Source: Nitrososphaerota archaeon
GTDB taxonomy: Archaea; Thermoproteota; Nitrososphaeria; Nitrososphaerales; JAHFOH01
Direction: 5' to 3'
DNA: 8,104 nucleotides
NCBI GenBank assembly: GCA_023266955.1
Contig: JAHFOH010000052.1
Span: 1 to 8,104 of the forward strand
In this document: positions 1 to 6,969 of the stretch, piece by piece
Numbering within the stretch: the stretch's first letter is position 1
Layout of the letters: every line of letters starts with the position of its first letter
The notes under the pieces: generated by a model
The model's database searches: none
The model's input: the letters and a program-made list of their open reading frames with translations, nothing else
What the model was told of the DNA's origin: nothing
Made by a program: the position numbers and the translations under genes

Positions 1-1
1 C

Positions 2-769
2 CTCTTAGTTTCAACCGCTTATTCATTTCTTATCGTTGCGAAGCGCACGCTGGGGGTTTTTGACGCAATTGTTCTGGTGTCAGTGTTCGTTGTCTACCTC
101 TACTTGGGATATCGGGTGCCGCCAGAGATGGATACAAATCCGGATTTACTTCATGGACCAGCGCAAGCAGTTTCATCTCTACGAGGCCCTTCAAAAATAC
201 TGGTAATTCTAGCCTTCTTAGGTTTCGGGGGCTTCGTCATCTTCTTTGGCGCTGAGCCATTCATCGAAAGTCTCATCGCGGTCGCAGCTGTAGTTGGGAT
301 AAGTGCATTCTTTTTTGCGCAATGGATAGCACCCATCTTGACGGAATTCCCTGAGGGGGTCACCGTCTCATATTGGGCCAACACGGTGAGATTCGCACCC
401 ATGGCTCTAGGCAATCTCATTTCTTCGAAGGTGAACCAATGGACACTGCTGGTCGCCACGATTCCTATAGCCTATGGAATAAGTCTAGGCTCGGCTTCGC
501 CAATTAGCCTGACGGATTTACAAGTACTGGAAATTCTGTTGACAGCGGCTCAGTCACTTTACGCAGTTGTCGTCCTCTTGGATCTAAAATTCGGGTTGAA
601 GGATGCGGCCATCCTGTCTATCTTGTTCTGGATCCAATTCTTCGTGCCCCCAGTACGGCTTGAAGTCTCTATGGCGTATCTCGTGCTGGCCGCAGTCGAA
701 ATTTTCAGACACCGGGAAAGATTGAAGGTGCTAAGTGACTTCTGGTCGATTGTTAAAAAGCGGGACTAG
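2..769 (+). CDS. CaCA-superfamily cation (Na+/Ca2+-type) antiporter, C-terminal part; 5' end cut by window
   Basis: The reading frame is open from the left edge to TAG at 767-769, so the 256 visible residues are the C-terminal part of a larger membrane protein. The GTG at 77 is internal, because homologous-looking hydrophobic sequence continues upstream of it. At least six hydrophobic segments are visible. One alpha-repeat can be read: a segment with GISAFFFAQWIAP, then TEFPEG (the equivalent of the TSLPE signature, with the acidic residue that helps coordinate the cation), then GNLISSKVNQWTLL in place of the usual GSN-x-FN motif. The end (EILLTAAQSL, then WIQFFVPP) also fits a prokaryotic subgroup of Na+/Ca2+ or Na+/H+ exchangers. 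Such proteins exchange cations across the cytoplasmic membrane. Which ions are exchanged cannot be told. The gene converges on proS and has no visible functional link to the other genes. The family call is fairly firm; the substrate is unknown. Confidence 0.82.
   Translation, partial: LLVSTAYSFLIVAKRTLGVFDAIVLVSVFVVYLYLGYRVPPEMDTNPDLLHGPAQAVSSLRGPSKILVILAFLGFGGFVIFFGAEPFIESLIAVAAVVGISAFFFAQWIAPILTEFPEGVTVSYWANTVRFAPMALGNLISSKVNQWTLLVATIPIAYGISLGSASPISLTDLQVLEILLTAAQSLYAVVVLLDLKFGLKDAAILSILFWIQFFVPPVRLEVSMAYLVLAAVEIFRHRERLKVLSDFWSIVKKRD
755..759 (-). terminator. Possible oligo-T terminator of proS, inside the antiporter 3' end
   Basis: On the minus strand a run of five T begins 13 nt past the proS stop, preceded by a C/G-containing stretch but no clear hairpin. 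Archaeal RNA polymerase can terminate at such tracts. The run is short and encodes Lys in the antiporter, so this is only a candidate. On the plus strand only a weak pyrimidine-rich stretch (about 796-816) follows the antiporter stop. Confidence 0.3.
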
Positions 770-775
770 GACTAG
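764..775. repeat. Tandem hexamer (GACTAG)x2 that holds the stop codons of both convergent genes
   Basis: Two GACTAG units lie side by side exactly at the junction. On the plus strand they give TAG (767-769), one codon, then TAG again (773-775), both in the antiporter frame. On the minus strand they give TAG (774-772), one codon, then TAG (768-766), both in the proS frame. The result is a double stop for each gene in a 12-bp element. This can be seen directly; whether it is selected or chance is unknown. Confidence 0.7.
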
Positions 776-2214
776 TAAGCCCTCGCGAAATAGACAACTT
801 TCTTCCCCTCTTTCCCACAGTAGATGCAGTTGGCGAAGACTTTCTCCTCACTCAAGGGCAAAAGCCTGATATCAGCTCCTGTCTCTTCCTTTATCGACGC
901 TTCGCAGGAGGTATCTCCGCACCAGTTAGCGCGGAGGAATCCTCCGGCTTCAATCTCCTTTTTGAAGGCTGAGTAGTCGTTTGCCGTAAGTATGTGTTTC
1001 TCCAAATATTCCTCAGCTTTACGGAGCATGTTTTTCTGAATCTCTTCTAGCAGATCAGCAATTTCCTTAGAGATCTTGGAGTCGGTGACGACCGCTTTCT
1101 TGATGATGTCTCTTCTTGCTAAGGTGACTGTTTGGGAGGCAACATCTTTTGGACCGATCTCTAACCTCAATGGGACACCCTTCAATTCCCATTCATTGAA
1201 TTTCCAGCCAGGAGTGTAGCCCTCTCTATCGTCGAAATGCACGCGAATCTTTTTTCGATTTAGAAGACGATTAATGCGATTAGCTTTCTCGAATACCTTC
1301 TTTTTGTCCGCTTCACTATAGTAGATCGGAACGATTACGACTTGGATGGGGGCTAGGCGCGGTGGGAGAACGAGGCCCTTGTCATCTCCATGCATCATGA
1401 TGACGGCGCCAATGAGCCTCCAAGACACTCCCCAAGAGGTCTGCCAAGCGAAGTGACTTTGCCCGTCCTTCCCTAAGTAGGTAATTTCAAAAGGCTTGGA
1501 GAAATTTTGGCCAAGATTATGTGATGTTCCCATTTGCAGGGCCTTTCCGTCGGGCATAAGGGTCTCTAGCGTTGTTGTGTAAAGGGCACCCACAAACTTC
1601 TCCCTCTCAGTCTTTGTCCCCTTAAGTGCAGGTATCGCCAGCTCCTTGGTAACGAGATCTTCATAGATTGTAAGAATGGTCATTACCTCTTGATCTGCCT
1701 CCTCCTTAGTTGCGTGCACCGTGTGCCCTTCTTGCCAGAGGAATTCTGACGTTCTCAGAAACGGCTTAGTGCCCTTGATTTCAGCCCTCATAACGGAGTT
1801 CCATGTGTTGAGGAGTAAAGGTAAGTCTCTCCAACTGCGGACCCACTTTGAATATGATGCGTAAACTATGGTTTCTGAAGTCGGTCTGATGGCTAATCTT
1901 TCACCGATTGTATCATTTCCGGCTTGTGTTACCCAGAACACTTCCGGGACAAACCCCTTGAAATGTTCAGCCTCCTTCCTCAGGAGGCTTTCAGGAATGA
2001 GGGCTGGGAAGTATGCATTCTTATGGCCGAGTTTGGTAATTCTATAGTCGAAGTATTCCCTAATTCTCTCCCATATCGCATAACCATACGGTCTTAGAAC
2101 CATGAAACCCTTGACGGGCGCATAATCCGCAAGTTCCGCCTTGAGGACAACTTGCGTGTACCATTCAGAGAAGTCTTCACTCTTCTTTACGGTTAGACCT
2201 ATTTCTTTACTCAT
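772..2214 (-). CDS. proS: Prolyl-tRNA synthetase, archaeal/eukaryotic type
   Basis: Class II aminoacyl-tRNA synthetase that charges tRNA-Pro with proline in the cytoplasm. The 480-residue product has the usual length of the short archaeal-type enzyme without the bacterial editing insertion. In order one sees motif 1 (about residues 61-74, with YFPALIP), the proline-binding TxE loop (PTSET, 111-115), motif 2 (about 139-165, with R143 and EFLWQEGHT), SHNLGQNFSK (231-240), and motif 3 with GDDKGLVLPPRLAP (276-289). The anticodon-binding domain starts at about 290. A C-terminal zinc domain has cysteines at 432, 437, 463 and 466, and the chain ends in Tyr, as is typical of this type. The ATG start is well bounded: TGA lies in frame 9 nt upstream with only CTG between, and no strong Shine-Dalgarno is seen. 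The gene follows pfkB in the same direction after 309 bp and probably uses its own promoter. Nothing appears broken. Confidence 0.97.
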   Translation of the reverse strand: MSKEIGLTVKKSEDFSEWYTQVVLKAELADYAPVKGFMVLRPYGYAIWERIREYFDYRITKLGHKNAYFPALIPESLLRKEAEHFKGFVPEVFWVTQAGNDTIGERLAIRPTSETIVYASYSKWVRSWRDLPLLLNTWNSVMRAEIKGTKPFLRTSEFLWQEGHTVHATKEEADQEVMTILTIYEDLVTKELAIPALKGTKTEREKFVGALYTTTLETLMPDGKALQMGTSHNLGQNFSKPFEITYLGKDGQSHFAWQTSWGVSWRLIGAVIMMHGDDKGLVLPPRLAPIQVVIVPIYYSEADKKKVFEKANRINRLLNRKKIRVHFDDREGYTPGWKFNEWELKGVPLRLEIGPKDVASQTVTLARRDIIKKAVVTDSKISKEIADLLEEIQKNMLRKAEEYLEKHILTANDYSAFKKEIEAGGFLRANWCGDTSCEASIKEETGADIRLLPLSEEKVFANCIYCGKEGKKVVYFARAY

Positions 2215-2303
2215 TGACAGTCAATCTCAGAAAATCATGAACTGGTATCCTACGCCTGGAGCTGCTCACTCTAACGATGTGGAAGCAATTCACCCAAGCG
2301 AAT

Positions 2304-2317
2304 ACTCACTACTGAGT
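2304..2317 (-). promoter_or_regulatory. Small inverted repeat at the expected proS transcription start
   Basis: ACTCA, four bases, then TGAGT form a perfect 5-bp stem with a tetraloop. It lies about 6 to 32 nt downstream of the TATA-like box, where the transcript is expected to begin. It could be an operator-like palindrome, a 5'-end hairpin or chance; a 5-bp arm is weak evidence. Confidence 0.25.
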
Positions 2318-2322
2318 CGGCG

Positions 2323-2338
2323 TTTTATTTTAAAAACG
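2323..2338 (-). promoter_or_regulatory. Probable archaeal TATA/BRE promoter of proS
   Basis: Read on the minus strand, 2336 to 2323 is TTTTTAAAATAAAA, preceded by CCAAACG, which could serve as a BRE. It is the only strongly AT-rich box between proS and the A/T block near 2420. Typical archaeal spacing would put the transcription start near 2300-2310 and leave a leader of about 90 nt before the ATG at 2214. The inner arms CGTTTT and AAAACG also make the site partly symmetrical. The assignment is inferred from composition and position only. Confidence 0.5.
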
Positions 2339-2395
2339 TTTGGCGCAGGCGGAAAGGCTGAAGCACAACAATGGATGCTGTTTGTCGTGTTCTGG

Positions 2396-2429
2396 GGAAA
2401 AATTCCGAATTTTAAAAAAATTTTTTTCC
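2396..2429 (-). terminator. AT-rich candidate terminator of the transporter-pfkB operon
   Basis: About 104 nt past the pfkB stop the minus strand has T7 (2420-2414) and then T5 (2402-2398). Flanking GGAAAAA and TTTTTCC are inverted, and A7T7 at 2414-2427 is a 14-bp perfect palindrome. U-tracts are the usual archaeal termination signal. The element is nearly symmetrical, so it could act in both directions, but no plus-strand gene ends here. Confidence 0.5.
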
Positions 2430-2523
2430 GCAAAAGAACCCTTACATGGGACCTCAGTAGTCATCAATCCCCGCTTCACCTGCTTTGGAAAGTGTAAGTG
2501 TAGGGTCCTTCGGAAAGATAGTT

Positions 2524-3429
2524 CTACGAAGATAAGCTGAGGCGATGGATCCCGGACTTGCGTATTGTTTCAGCTTTCTCGATTACAGAATCGGCACTTG
2601 GCACCTTAGAAATGCCGATTTGACCAACTGCCAGAGTGGAGGCAGATGCTGCAACGCAGCATGCCCAGACCGGATCGGAACTCTTCATGAGAGAAGCTAC
2701 AAAGGCGCCTGCGAATATGTCCCCCGCCCCCGTAGTGTCAACTACATTCGATGGGCGAACATTTACCGAGAAAAAATCTCCCTTCGTGGCTAACAAGACC
2801 TCGCCTTTATCGGTGATTAAGACGATTTCAATTCCAGAATCGACTAACTGCTTTGCGGCCTGTACTTTGTCAGTCTTGCCCGTCAGGAGACAGGCCTCCC
2901 GTGAATCTGCCTTTACCGCTGAAGCGAGGTAGATGACGTCCGGATTCCTAGGTGTAGTAACTTTGCATATTCCCTCCAGTGAAAAGGATCTGACAATTGT
3001 TTGAGGGTCGATAAAGAGAAATTTCGTAAGCGCCTTGGCCCTTTCCAAAAACTCCGTTGAGATTTCGTTTGCTATCCCACTTACTATGATGGCATCAGAC
3101 CCTGAAAGCTGCTTCAAATCAAGGTCTTCGCACCTACTGAGTAGGCGGAGAATTCTTTCATGGTCTTGGATATCTATTCGGAATCGAGTCGTACGTCCTT
3201 TCTTTGACTTCGATTCCGGGGCAAGATTCAGCTGGTTGCGAGACAACCAAAGTGCGTACTCATCTGGGAAGTCATATCCAACCTTCGTAACTAGCGAAAC
3301 CTCTGCTCCGAATTGCTTCGCCATCAACCCGCAGTAACTCGGCGGCCCGCCGATCGAAGTGATTTCGAATGAGGATGACCGAATCCGATCTATCGCGATG
3401 TGCCCAGCTACAGAGATAAGGAGGCTCAA
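2524..3429 (-). CDS. PfkB-family (ribokinase-like) sugar or nucleoside kinase
   Basis: The 301-residue product has the ribokinase fold and would transfer phosphate from ATP to a sugar or nucleoside hydroxyl in the cytoplasm. Visible features are the N-terminal strand ISVAGHIAID (5-14), the substrate-side GG motif as GGPPSYCGL (27-35), where the Asn common in ribokinases (GG-x-x-x-N) is Tyr, KADSREACLLTG (173-184) in the region of the NxxE-like motif, and the C-terminal PfkB signature DTTGAGD (231-237) with the catalytic base D237 and anion hole intact. The start is a TTG: TGA lies in frame 21 nt upstream and no ATG or GTG lies between, and the conserved strand begins at once. No Shine-Dalgarno is visible. 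The gene starts 31 nt after permease 2 in the same direction, which points to the imported compound, probably a nucleoside, as substrate. Substrate cannot be read from sequence; ribokinase, adenosine/cytidine kinase or inositol kinase activity is possible. Confidence 0.88.
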   Translation of the reverse strand: MSLLISVAGHIAIDRIRSSSFEITSIGGPPSYCGLMAKQFGAEVSLVTKVGYDFPDEYALWLSRNQLNLAPESKSKKGRTTRFRIDIQDHERILRLLSRCEDLDLKQLSGSDAIIVSGIANEISTEFLERAKALTKFLFIDPQTIVRSFSLEGICKVTTPRNPDVIYLASAVKADSREACLLTGKTDKVQAAKQLVDSGIEIVLITDKGEVLLATKGDFFSVNVRPSNVVDTTGAGDIFAGAFVASLMKSSDPVWACCVAASASTLAVGQIGISKVPSADSVIEKAETIRKSGIHRLSLSS

Positions 3430-3460
3430 ATAGGTGTCAGGAACGACTCATCTATCCCGC

Positions 3461-4378
3461 TCATTCTCTGACGTATGGTCGTGCGAGTGCAGCGGGCGCG
3501 CGGAGCCTCTTTGAGGCTAAAGACATACCGACAACGGTGGCGATATAGGGCAGGATTGACAAGATTTGACCGCTTATGCCGCCAAATTGAATGAAGACTG
3601 CATAGGTTGCCCCAAACAAGAGACCAGTCAAAACCACTGCGACAGGACTCCATCCTCCAGCAATGACGGCTGCGAGCGCAATGAATCCGAGACCTCTGCT
3701 GTTGAATCTTACAAAACGGGGACTAAAATCTACTGACAGGTAGGCACCCGCCAAGCCTATCAAGAGACCCCCCAATGCGGTCGCCAAAAGTCTCAGTCTG
3801 TATACGTTGAGACCTGCCACTTCGGCTGCCTCAGGATTTTCACCAACTGCGCGTATTCTCAGTCCGAATCTGGTGCGACGGAGAAGCCAGTATGTGAAAA
3901 TTGGTGCCGCGATCATGATCGCTAGAAACGGGCTTACAGGGCCGAAATTCGGCAGTCTAGCTAAGGGACTAAGAGAGTAGGAAGTAACAACTGTAGGTGT
4001 CGTATCGAACACTCTAAAGGCAACAAAGAGAGCGAGTATGGTGAAACCCGATGCAAAGACGTTGATCCCGATACCTGCGATCACCTGGTCGGCACGCAGA
4101 TATGTGCTCATGACAGCGAGCACCAAATTCAAAATCATCCCCACAAGAGCGGCTCCCAAAATGGCGACATAGATGCTAAATTCTGCGGGCAGATACGAAA
4201 CTGCCCAATGGACATAGGCTGCTACAAATGAAGTTGACAGCATGACTCCCTCGATGCCCACGTTGAGTACTCCGGACCTTTCGGTAGTCAATTCCCCCAT
4301 CGCAGCAATGATGATTGGAATTGAAAGTTCGAGTGTTATAGCCAAGAAAATGCCCGGCAGTATCTCAACCATAGTCAC
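3461..4378 (-). CDS. BMP-type ABC importer, permease 2 (YufQ-like)
   Basis: Integral membrane subunit of the BPD_transp_2 family that pairs with permease 1 to form the substrate channel. Family marks are SGVLNVGIEGVML near the N-terminus, the segment STYLRADQVIAGIGINV, and the cytoplasmic coupling-loop region with IRAVGENPEAAEVAGL. Most of the chain is hydrophobic, with about eight to ten membrane segments, and the length of about 304 residues is usual. Two starts compete. GTG at 4378 overlaps the permease 1 stop as GTGA and has GAGGAGG (4390-4384) 5 nt upstream. ATG at 4372 lies 2 nt after that stop, 11 nt from the same site. I prefer GTG for spacing and because the previous junction has the same form. 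The open frame reaches back to 4465, but that extension is hydrophilic, overlaps permease 1 and is not family-like. Translational coupling is likely. Confidence 0.93.
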   Translation of the reverse strand: MTMVEILPGIFLAITLELSIPIIIAAMGELTTERSGVLNVGIEGVMLSTSFVAAYVHWAVSYLPAEFSIYVAILGAALVGMILNLVLAVMSTYLRADQVIAGIGINVFASGFTILALFVAFRVFDTTPTVVTSYSLSPLARLPNFGPVSPFLAIMIAAPIFTYWLLRRTRFGLRIRAVGENPEAAEVAGLNVYRLRLLATALGGLLIGLAGAYLSVDFSPRFVRFNSRGLGFIALAAVIAGGWSPVAVVLTGLLFGATYAVFIQFGGISGQILSILPYIATVVGMSLASKRLRAPAALARPYVRE

Positions 4379-5445
4379 TTCGTCCTCCTCAAGGAACGCT
4401 TTACGGCCAGTTCGAATACATAGGGAATGGCCTGGAACAAGATGATTATTCCCTGCAAAGTCCAAACTAGTTCTCTTGGGATTCCTCCAAACGTTGCCTG
4501 AACCGCTGGGGCGCCTGTAGCCATCAATCCGAACAGTAAGGCAGCAGGTATAATTGCAACCGGGTTCAGTCTAGCAACCAAAGCCACCGCTATCCCTGCA
4601 AAGCCAATACCTCCGAAGTAGCCTTCAGGAAACTGATCGCGATACTGATAGAAGCGGCCTATAATTTCTCCAGCACCTGCAATTCCAGCAAGAGCGCCTC
4701 CGATAACCATTGCAAGAATCCTAAATCTAACTGGATCCATGCCGTGACTCTCGGCGACTTTGGGGTTCAGTCCTACAGCACGAATTGCAAAGCCCCATTT
4801 CGAATTTCCTATGAAGACTGAAGAAAGCAAGGCTATTGCAACAGATATGAAGATCATCACTGAGGCTCCAGTCTCGGCAGCGTACGAAACGACAAGGGGA
4901 AGTTTGGCACTACCCATGACGAATGGCGTTTGTCCGTTTGCGGTAAACAAACCGAAGACAGAACTGAGGGTATTATATAGGAGATAGGAAGTCATAGACT
5001 GAGCTACAAAGTTCAGCATGATAGTAGTCACGATTTCTGACGCCCTTCTGAATTCCCTAAGAATGGCGGGTAACAATGCCCAAAGTGCACCTATGCCACC
5101 AGCTGCTGCGAACGCCGTCAGCTGATGTAGGCCTGGGGGTAAGGCTACCAGCAGGCCAATACTACCCGCCATGAAACCTCCAAAATACATCTGACCCTGG
5201 GCTCCAACATTCCAAACCCCTGCTTGCGCCGGGATTAGGAAGGCAAGCGCAGTGAGGATCATGGGAGCCATGAAGGCTAGGGTGTCTGCTATCCCCCTGA
5301 TTGATCCTAATGCACCTGAAAACATCACCCCGTACACGGCAAGAGGATTATTGCCCGTGGAAGCAATGAGAATCGCACCTGCAAAGAAGCCTAGGAGCAG
5401 AGTTCCAGCGGAGCTTAGGAGCTTCCTCTCTAAACCGCCATTCAC
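4375..5445 (-). CDS. BMP-type ABC importer, permease 1 (YufP-like)
   Basis: The 356-residue membrane subunit of the BPD_transp_2 family is the larger of the two permeases, as usual in this family. It begins with a hydrophobic segment (about 12-30), followed by AGVWNVGAQGQMYFGG, the counterpart of the FNIGxEGQ motif of YufP-like permeases. Next come SEIVTTIMLNFVA and the coupling loop with IRAVGLNPKVAESHGM, which should dock on the ATPase. The GTG start at 5445-5443 overlaps the ATPase stop as GTGA, and a GGTGGAG stretch 7 nt upstream is a good Shine-Dalgarno, so both genes should be translated in step. Substrate specificity lies mostly in the lipoprotein and the membrane pocket and cannot be read here; nucleosides are the best guess from characterised relatives. 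Confidence 0.94.
   Translation of the reverse strand: MNGGLERKLLSSAGTLLLGFFAGAILIASTGNNPLAVYGVMFSGALGSIRGIADTLAFMAPMILTALAFLIPAQAGVWNVGAQGQMYFGGFMAGSIGLLVALPPGLHQLTAFAAAGGIGALWALLPAILREFRRASEIVTTIMLNFVAQSMTSYLLYNTLSSVFGLFTANGQTPFVMGSAKLPLVVSYAAETGASVMIFISVAIALLSSVFIGNSKWGFAIRAVGLNPKVAESHGMDPVRFRILAMVIGGALAGIAGAGEIIGRFYQYRDQFPEGYFGGIGFAGIAVALVARLNPVAIIPAALLFGLMATGAPAVQATFGGIPRELVWTLQGIIILFQAIPYVFELAVKRSLRRTK
4384..4390 (-). promoter_or_regulatory. Strong Shine-Dalgarno of permease 2 inside the permease 1 end
   Basis: GAGGAGG encodes part of the final LRRTK of permease 1 and lies 5 nt before a GTG (4378) and 11 nt before an ATG (4372). It favours the GTG start and shows that the translation machinery uses internal ribosome binding sites in this operon, unlike the two TTG-started genes. 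Confidence 0.6.
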
Positions 5446-6956
5446 GCGTGCACTCCACCCATTAACTTGCCAATTGTCTCCTCAGTAGCCTCCGATGCAT
5501 GTAATTCCCCTGCCACCCTTCCCTCATACATGACTAGAATCCTGTCACTAAGGTTCAGAACCTCATCCAGATCAGCAGATACTAACAGAACTCCTTTCCC
5601 TTCGTTTCGGGCTTGCACCAAAAGCGATTGAATATACTCTGTGCCGGCAAGATCCAGGCCCCTGGTGGGTTGGGCCGCAATTATCAAATCAGGGCTTCTA
5701 GAAAGCTCCCGTCCCGCAACGAGCTTTTGCTGATTTCCACCGGACAGATTCTTCGTAAGGGTCTTGGTGCTGGGCGTTATGACGTTGAACGCCCGTATGA
5801 TCTTGTTCGCCAACTCAAGTATGCTATGCTTCGAAAGTATTCCGCGGGTGGAAAATTCATTCCTGAACTGGAAACCAAGCAGCGTATTCTCCGATACAAT
5901 GAAATCTAGAATCAAGCCTCTCTCATGTCTATTCTCGGGAATATGGGCTACACCCGAATTTATGACGTCAAGGGGCCTCACGTTTGACCTGACGTTTCCC
6001 TTAATACGAACTGCACCTTGTTCTACCTTCCTCAGCCCCATGATCGCCTCGACTAGTTCAGTCTGACCGTTCCCTTCGACGCCCGCGATGCCGACAATCT
6101 CTCCGCTTCGTACTACTAGACTGACACGTCTAACGGCATCTTTCTTAGAATCGCCTCTGACCCATAGGTCACTACATTCAAGAAGTATGATCTCGCTGGT
6201 AGAGGGATTTTTTTGGAAAGTCTTGTGTATTGGCCTACCTATCATTAGTCTCGCAAGCTCGTCGAAGGAGACCTCTGCTTTGCTAAGTGTGCCGGTTATT
6301 TTCCCCTTCCGCATCACGGTTATCCTGTCGCATATCGTAACGGCTTCGTTAAGCTTGTGAGTAATGAATATCACTGTGGTGCCCTGCTCTTTCAGTCGCT
6401 GGAGAGTCTGGAAGAGCTCTCTCGTCTCCAGCGGTGTCAAGACTGATGTGGGTTCATCGAGGATGAGTAGCTTTGCTCCTCGAAATAGCGCTTTTAGAAT
6501 TTCAACTCTTTGCTGCAGTCCTACTGGGAGTTGCTCTACAGGGCTATTGGGGTCCATGCTCCAACCTGTTGACTTACACAAAAGTTGCAGTTGCTCCAGA
6601 GCTTTCTGAGTGTCAAGCATTCCGTTGGATACTGGCTCGAGACCGAGAATCACGTTCTCTAAGACGCTTAGGGGAGGTACGAGCGTGAAATGTTGGTGCA
6701 CCATTCCAATTTGGTTGGAAATTGCATCAGAAGGACTTCTGATATGTGCTTCTGTGCCGTTTAGGTAGATTTTGCACGAGTCTGGAGTGACCATGCCATA
6801 CAGTATTTTCATAAGAGTAGTCTTTCCGGCACCATTTTCACCGAGGAGCCCTCGAATTTCCGCTCTCGATACCTCGAAGTCTACACCATCTACAGCAATT
6901 ACGCCTGGGAAAGTCTTTCTGACCCCCCGCATGGAAACTGCGGGTGGTTGCAACAA
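5442..6956 (-). CDS. BMP-type ABC importer, double-domain ATPase (YufO-like)
   Basis: The 504-residue peripheral ATPase has two fused nucleotide-binding domains, as in RbsA/YufO proteins, and powers import. Domain 1 is intact: Walker A GENGAGKT (39-46), Q-loop Q88, signature LPVGLQQRVEI (143-153), Walker B LLILDEP (163-169, E168) and switch His H200. Domain 2 is degenerate at its own site: GVEGNGQT (292-299) lacks the Walker A Lys, Walker B reads LIIAAQP (424-430) with Asp to Ala and Glu to Gln, and the H-loop His is Ala461. Its signature LSGGNQQ (404-410) is complete. One ATP site (domain 1 Walker motifs with the domain 2 signature) should therefore hydrolyse, an asymmetry I believe is common in this subfamily. 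The start is uncertain: TTG TTG at 6956-6951 lacks a Shine-Dalgarno, and ATG at residue 9 is an alternative. The gene starts 24 nt past the binding-protein stop. Confidence 0.95.
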   Translation of the reverse strand: MLQPPAVSMRGVRKTFPGVIAVDGVDFEVSRAEIRGLLGENGAGKTTLMKILYGMVTPDSCKIYLNGTEAHIRSPSDAISNQIGMVHQHFTLVPPLSVLENVILGLEPVSNGMLDTQKALEQLQLLCKSTGWSMDPNSPVEQLPVGLQQRVEILKALFRGAKLLILDEPTSVLTPLETRELFQTLQRLKEQGTTVIFITHKLNEAVTICDRITVMRKGKITGTLSKAEVSFDELARLMIGRPIHKTFQKNPSTSEIILLECSDLWVRGDSKKDAVRRVSLVVRSGEIVGIAGVEGNGQTELVEAIMGLRKVEQGAVRIKGNVRSNVRPLDVINSGVAHIPENRHERGLILDFIVSENTLLGFQFRNEFSTRGILSKHSILELANKIIRAFNVITPSTKTLTKNLSGGNQQKLVAGRELSRSPDLIIAAQPTRGLDLAGTEYIQSLLVQARNEGKGVLLVSADLDEVLNLSDRILVMYEGRVAGELHASEATEETIGKLMGGVHA

Positions 6957-6962
6957 TGCCAG

Positions 6963-6969
6963 AAAAAAA
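6963..6969 (-). terminator. T7 tract between binding protein and ATPase; possible attenuator
   Basis: The minus strand reads CATTTTTTTCTGG within the 24-nt gap, with T7 12 to 18 nt past the stop of the binding-protein gene. An archaeal polymerase could terminate here part of the time, giving more binding protein than transporter, which is the usual need. No stable hairpin is evident before it. Role inferred from position. Confidence 0.4.

Larger units (their letters stand above)
2215..2523. other. 309-bp intergenic region between pfkB and proS
   Basis: There is no convincing gene here. Short plus-strand frames cross it but start or end inside proS or pfkB and look like shadows. It holds an AT-rich block with A7T7 at 2414-2427, a TTTTTAAAATAAAA box on the minus strand at 2336-2323, and a small ACTCA/TGAGT hairpin at 2304-2317. 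I looked for tRNA and C/D-box sRNA signals on both strands and found none that held up. The likely content is the pfkB 3' UTR and terminator followed by the proS promoter and a 5' leader of roughly 90 nt. Confidence 0.7.

Noticed and set aside
2440..2480. Possible C/D-box guide RNA on the minus strand (TTGATGA near CTGA)
   Set aside because: The boxes are only 3 nt apart in the wrong order for a guide, and no second C/D pair is present.
2141..2540. Plus-strand open frames of 118 and 66 codons crossing the gap between pfkB and proS
   Set aside because: They begin or end inside opposite-strand genes, have no recognisable domain, and pass through the A7T7 block as Lys/Phe runs. They look like chance frames.
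4379..4465. N-terminal extension of permease 2 to 4465
   Set aside because: The extension is hydrophilic, lies in the overlapping frame of conserved permease 1 sequence, and family members begin at about the Met/Val near 4372-4378.
5442..6956. ATPase as decayed because domain 2 lacks catalytic residues
   Set aside because: The frame is intact, domain 1 and the domain 2 signature are complete, and the pattern fits double ATPases of this family.
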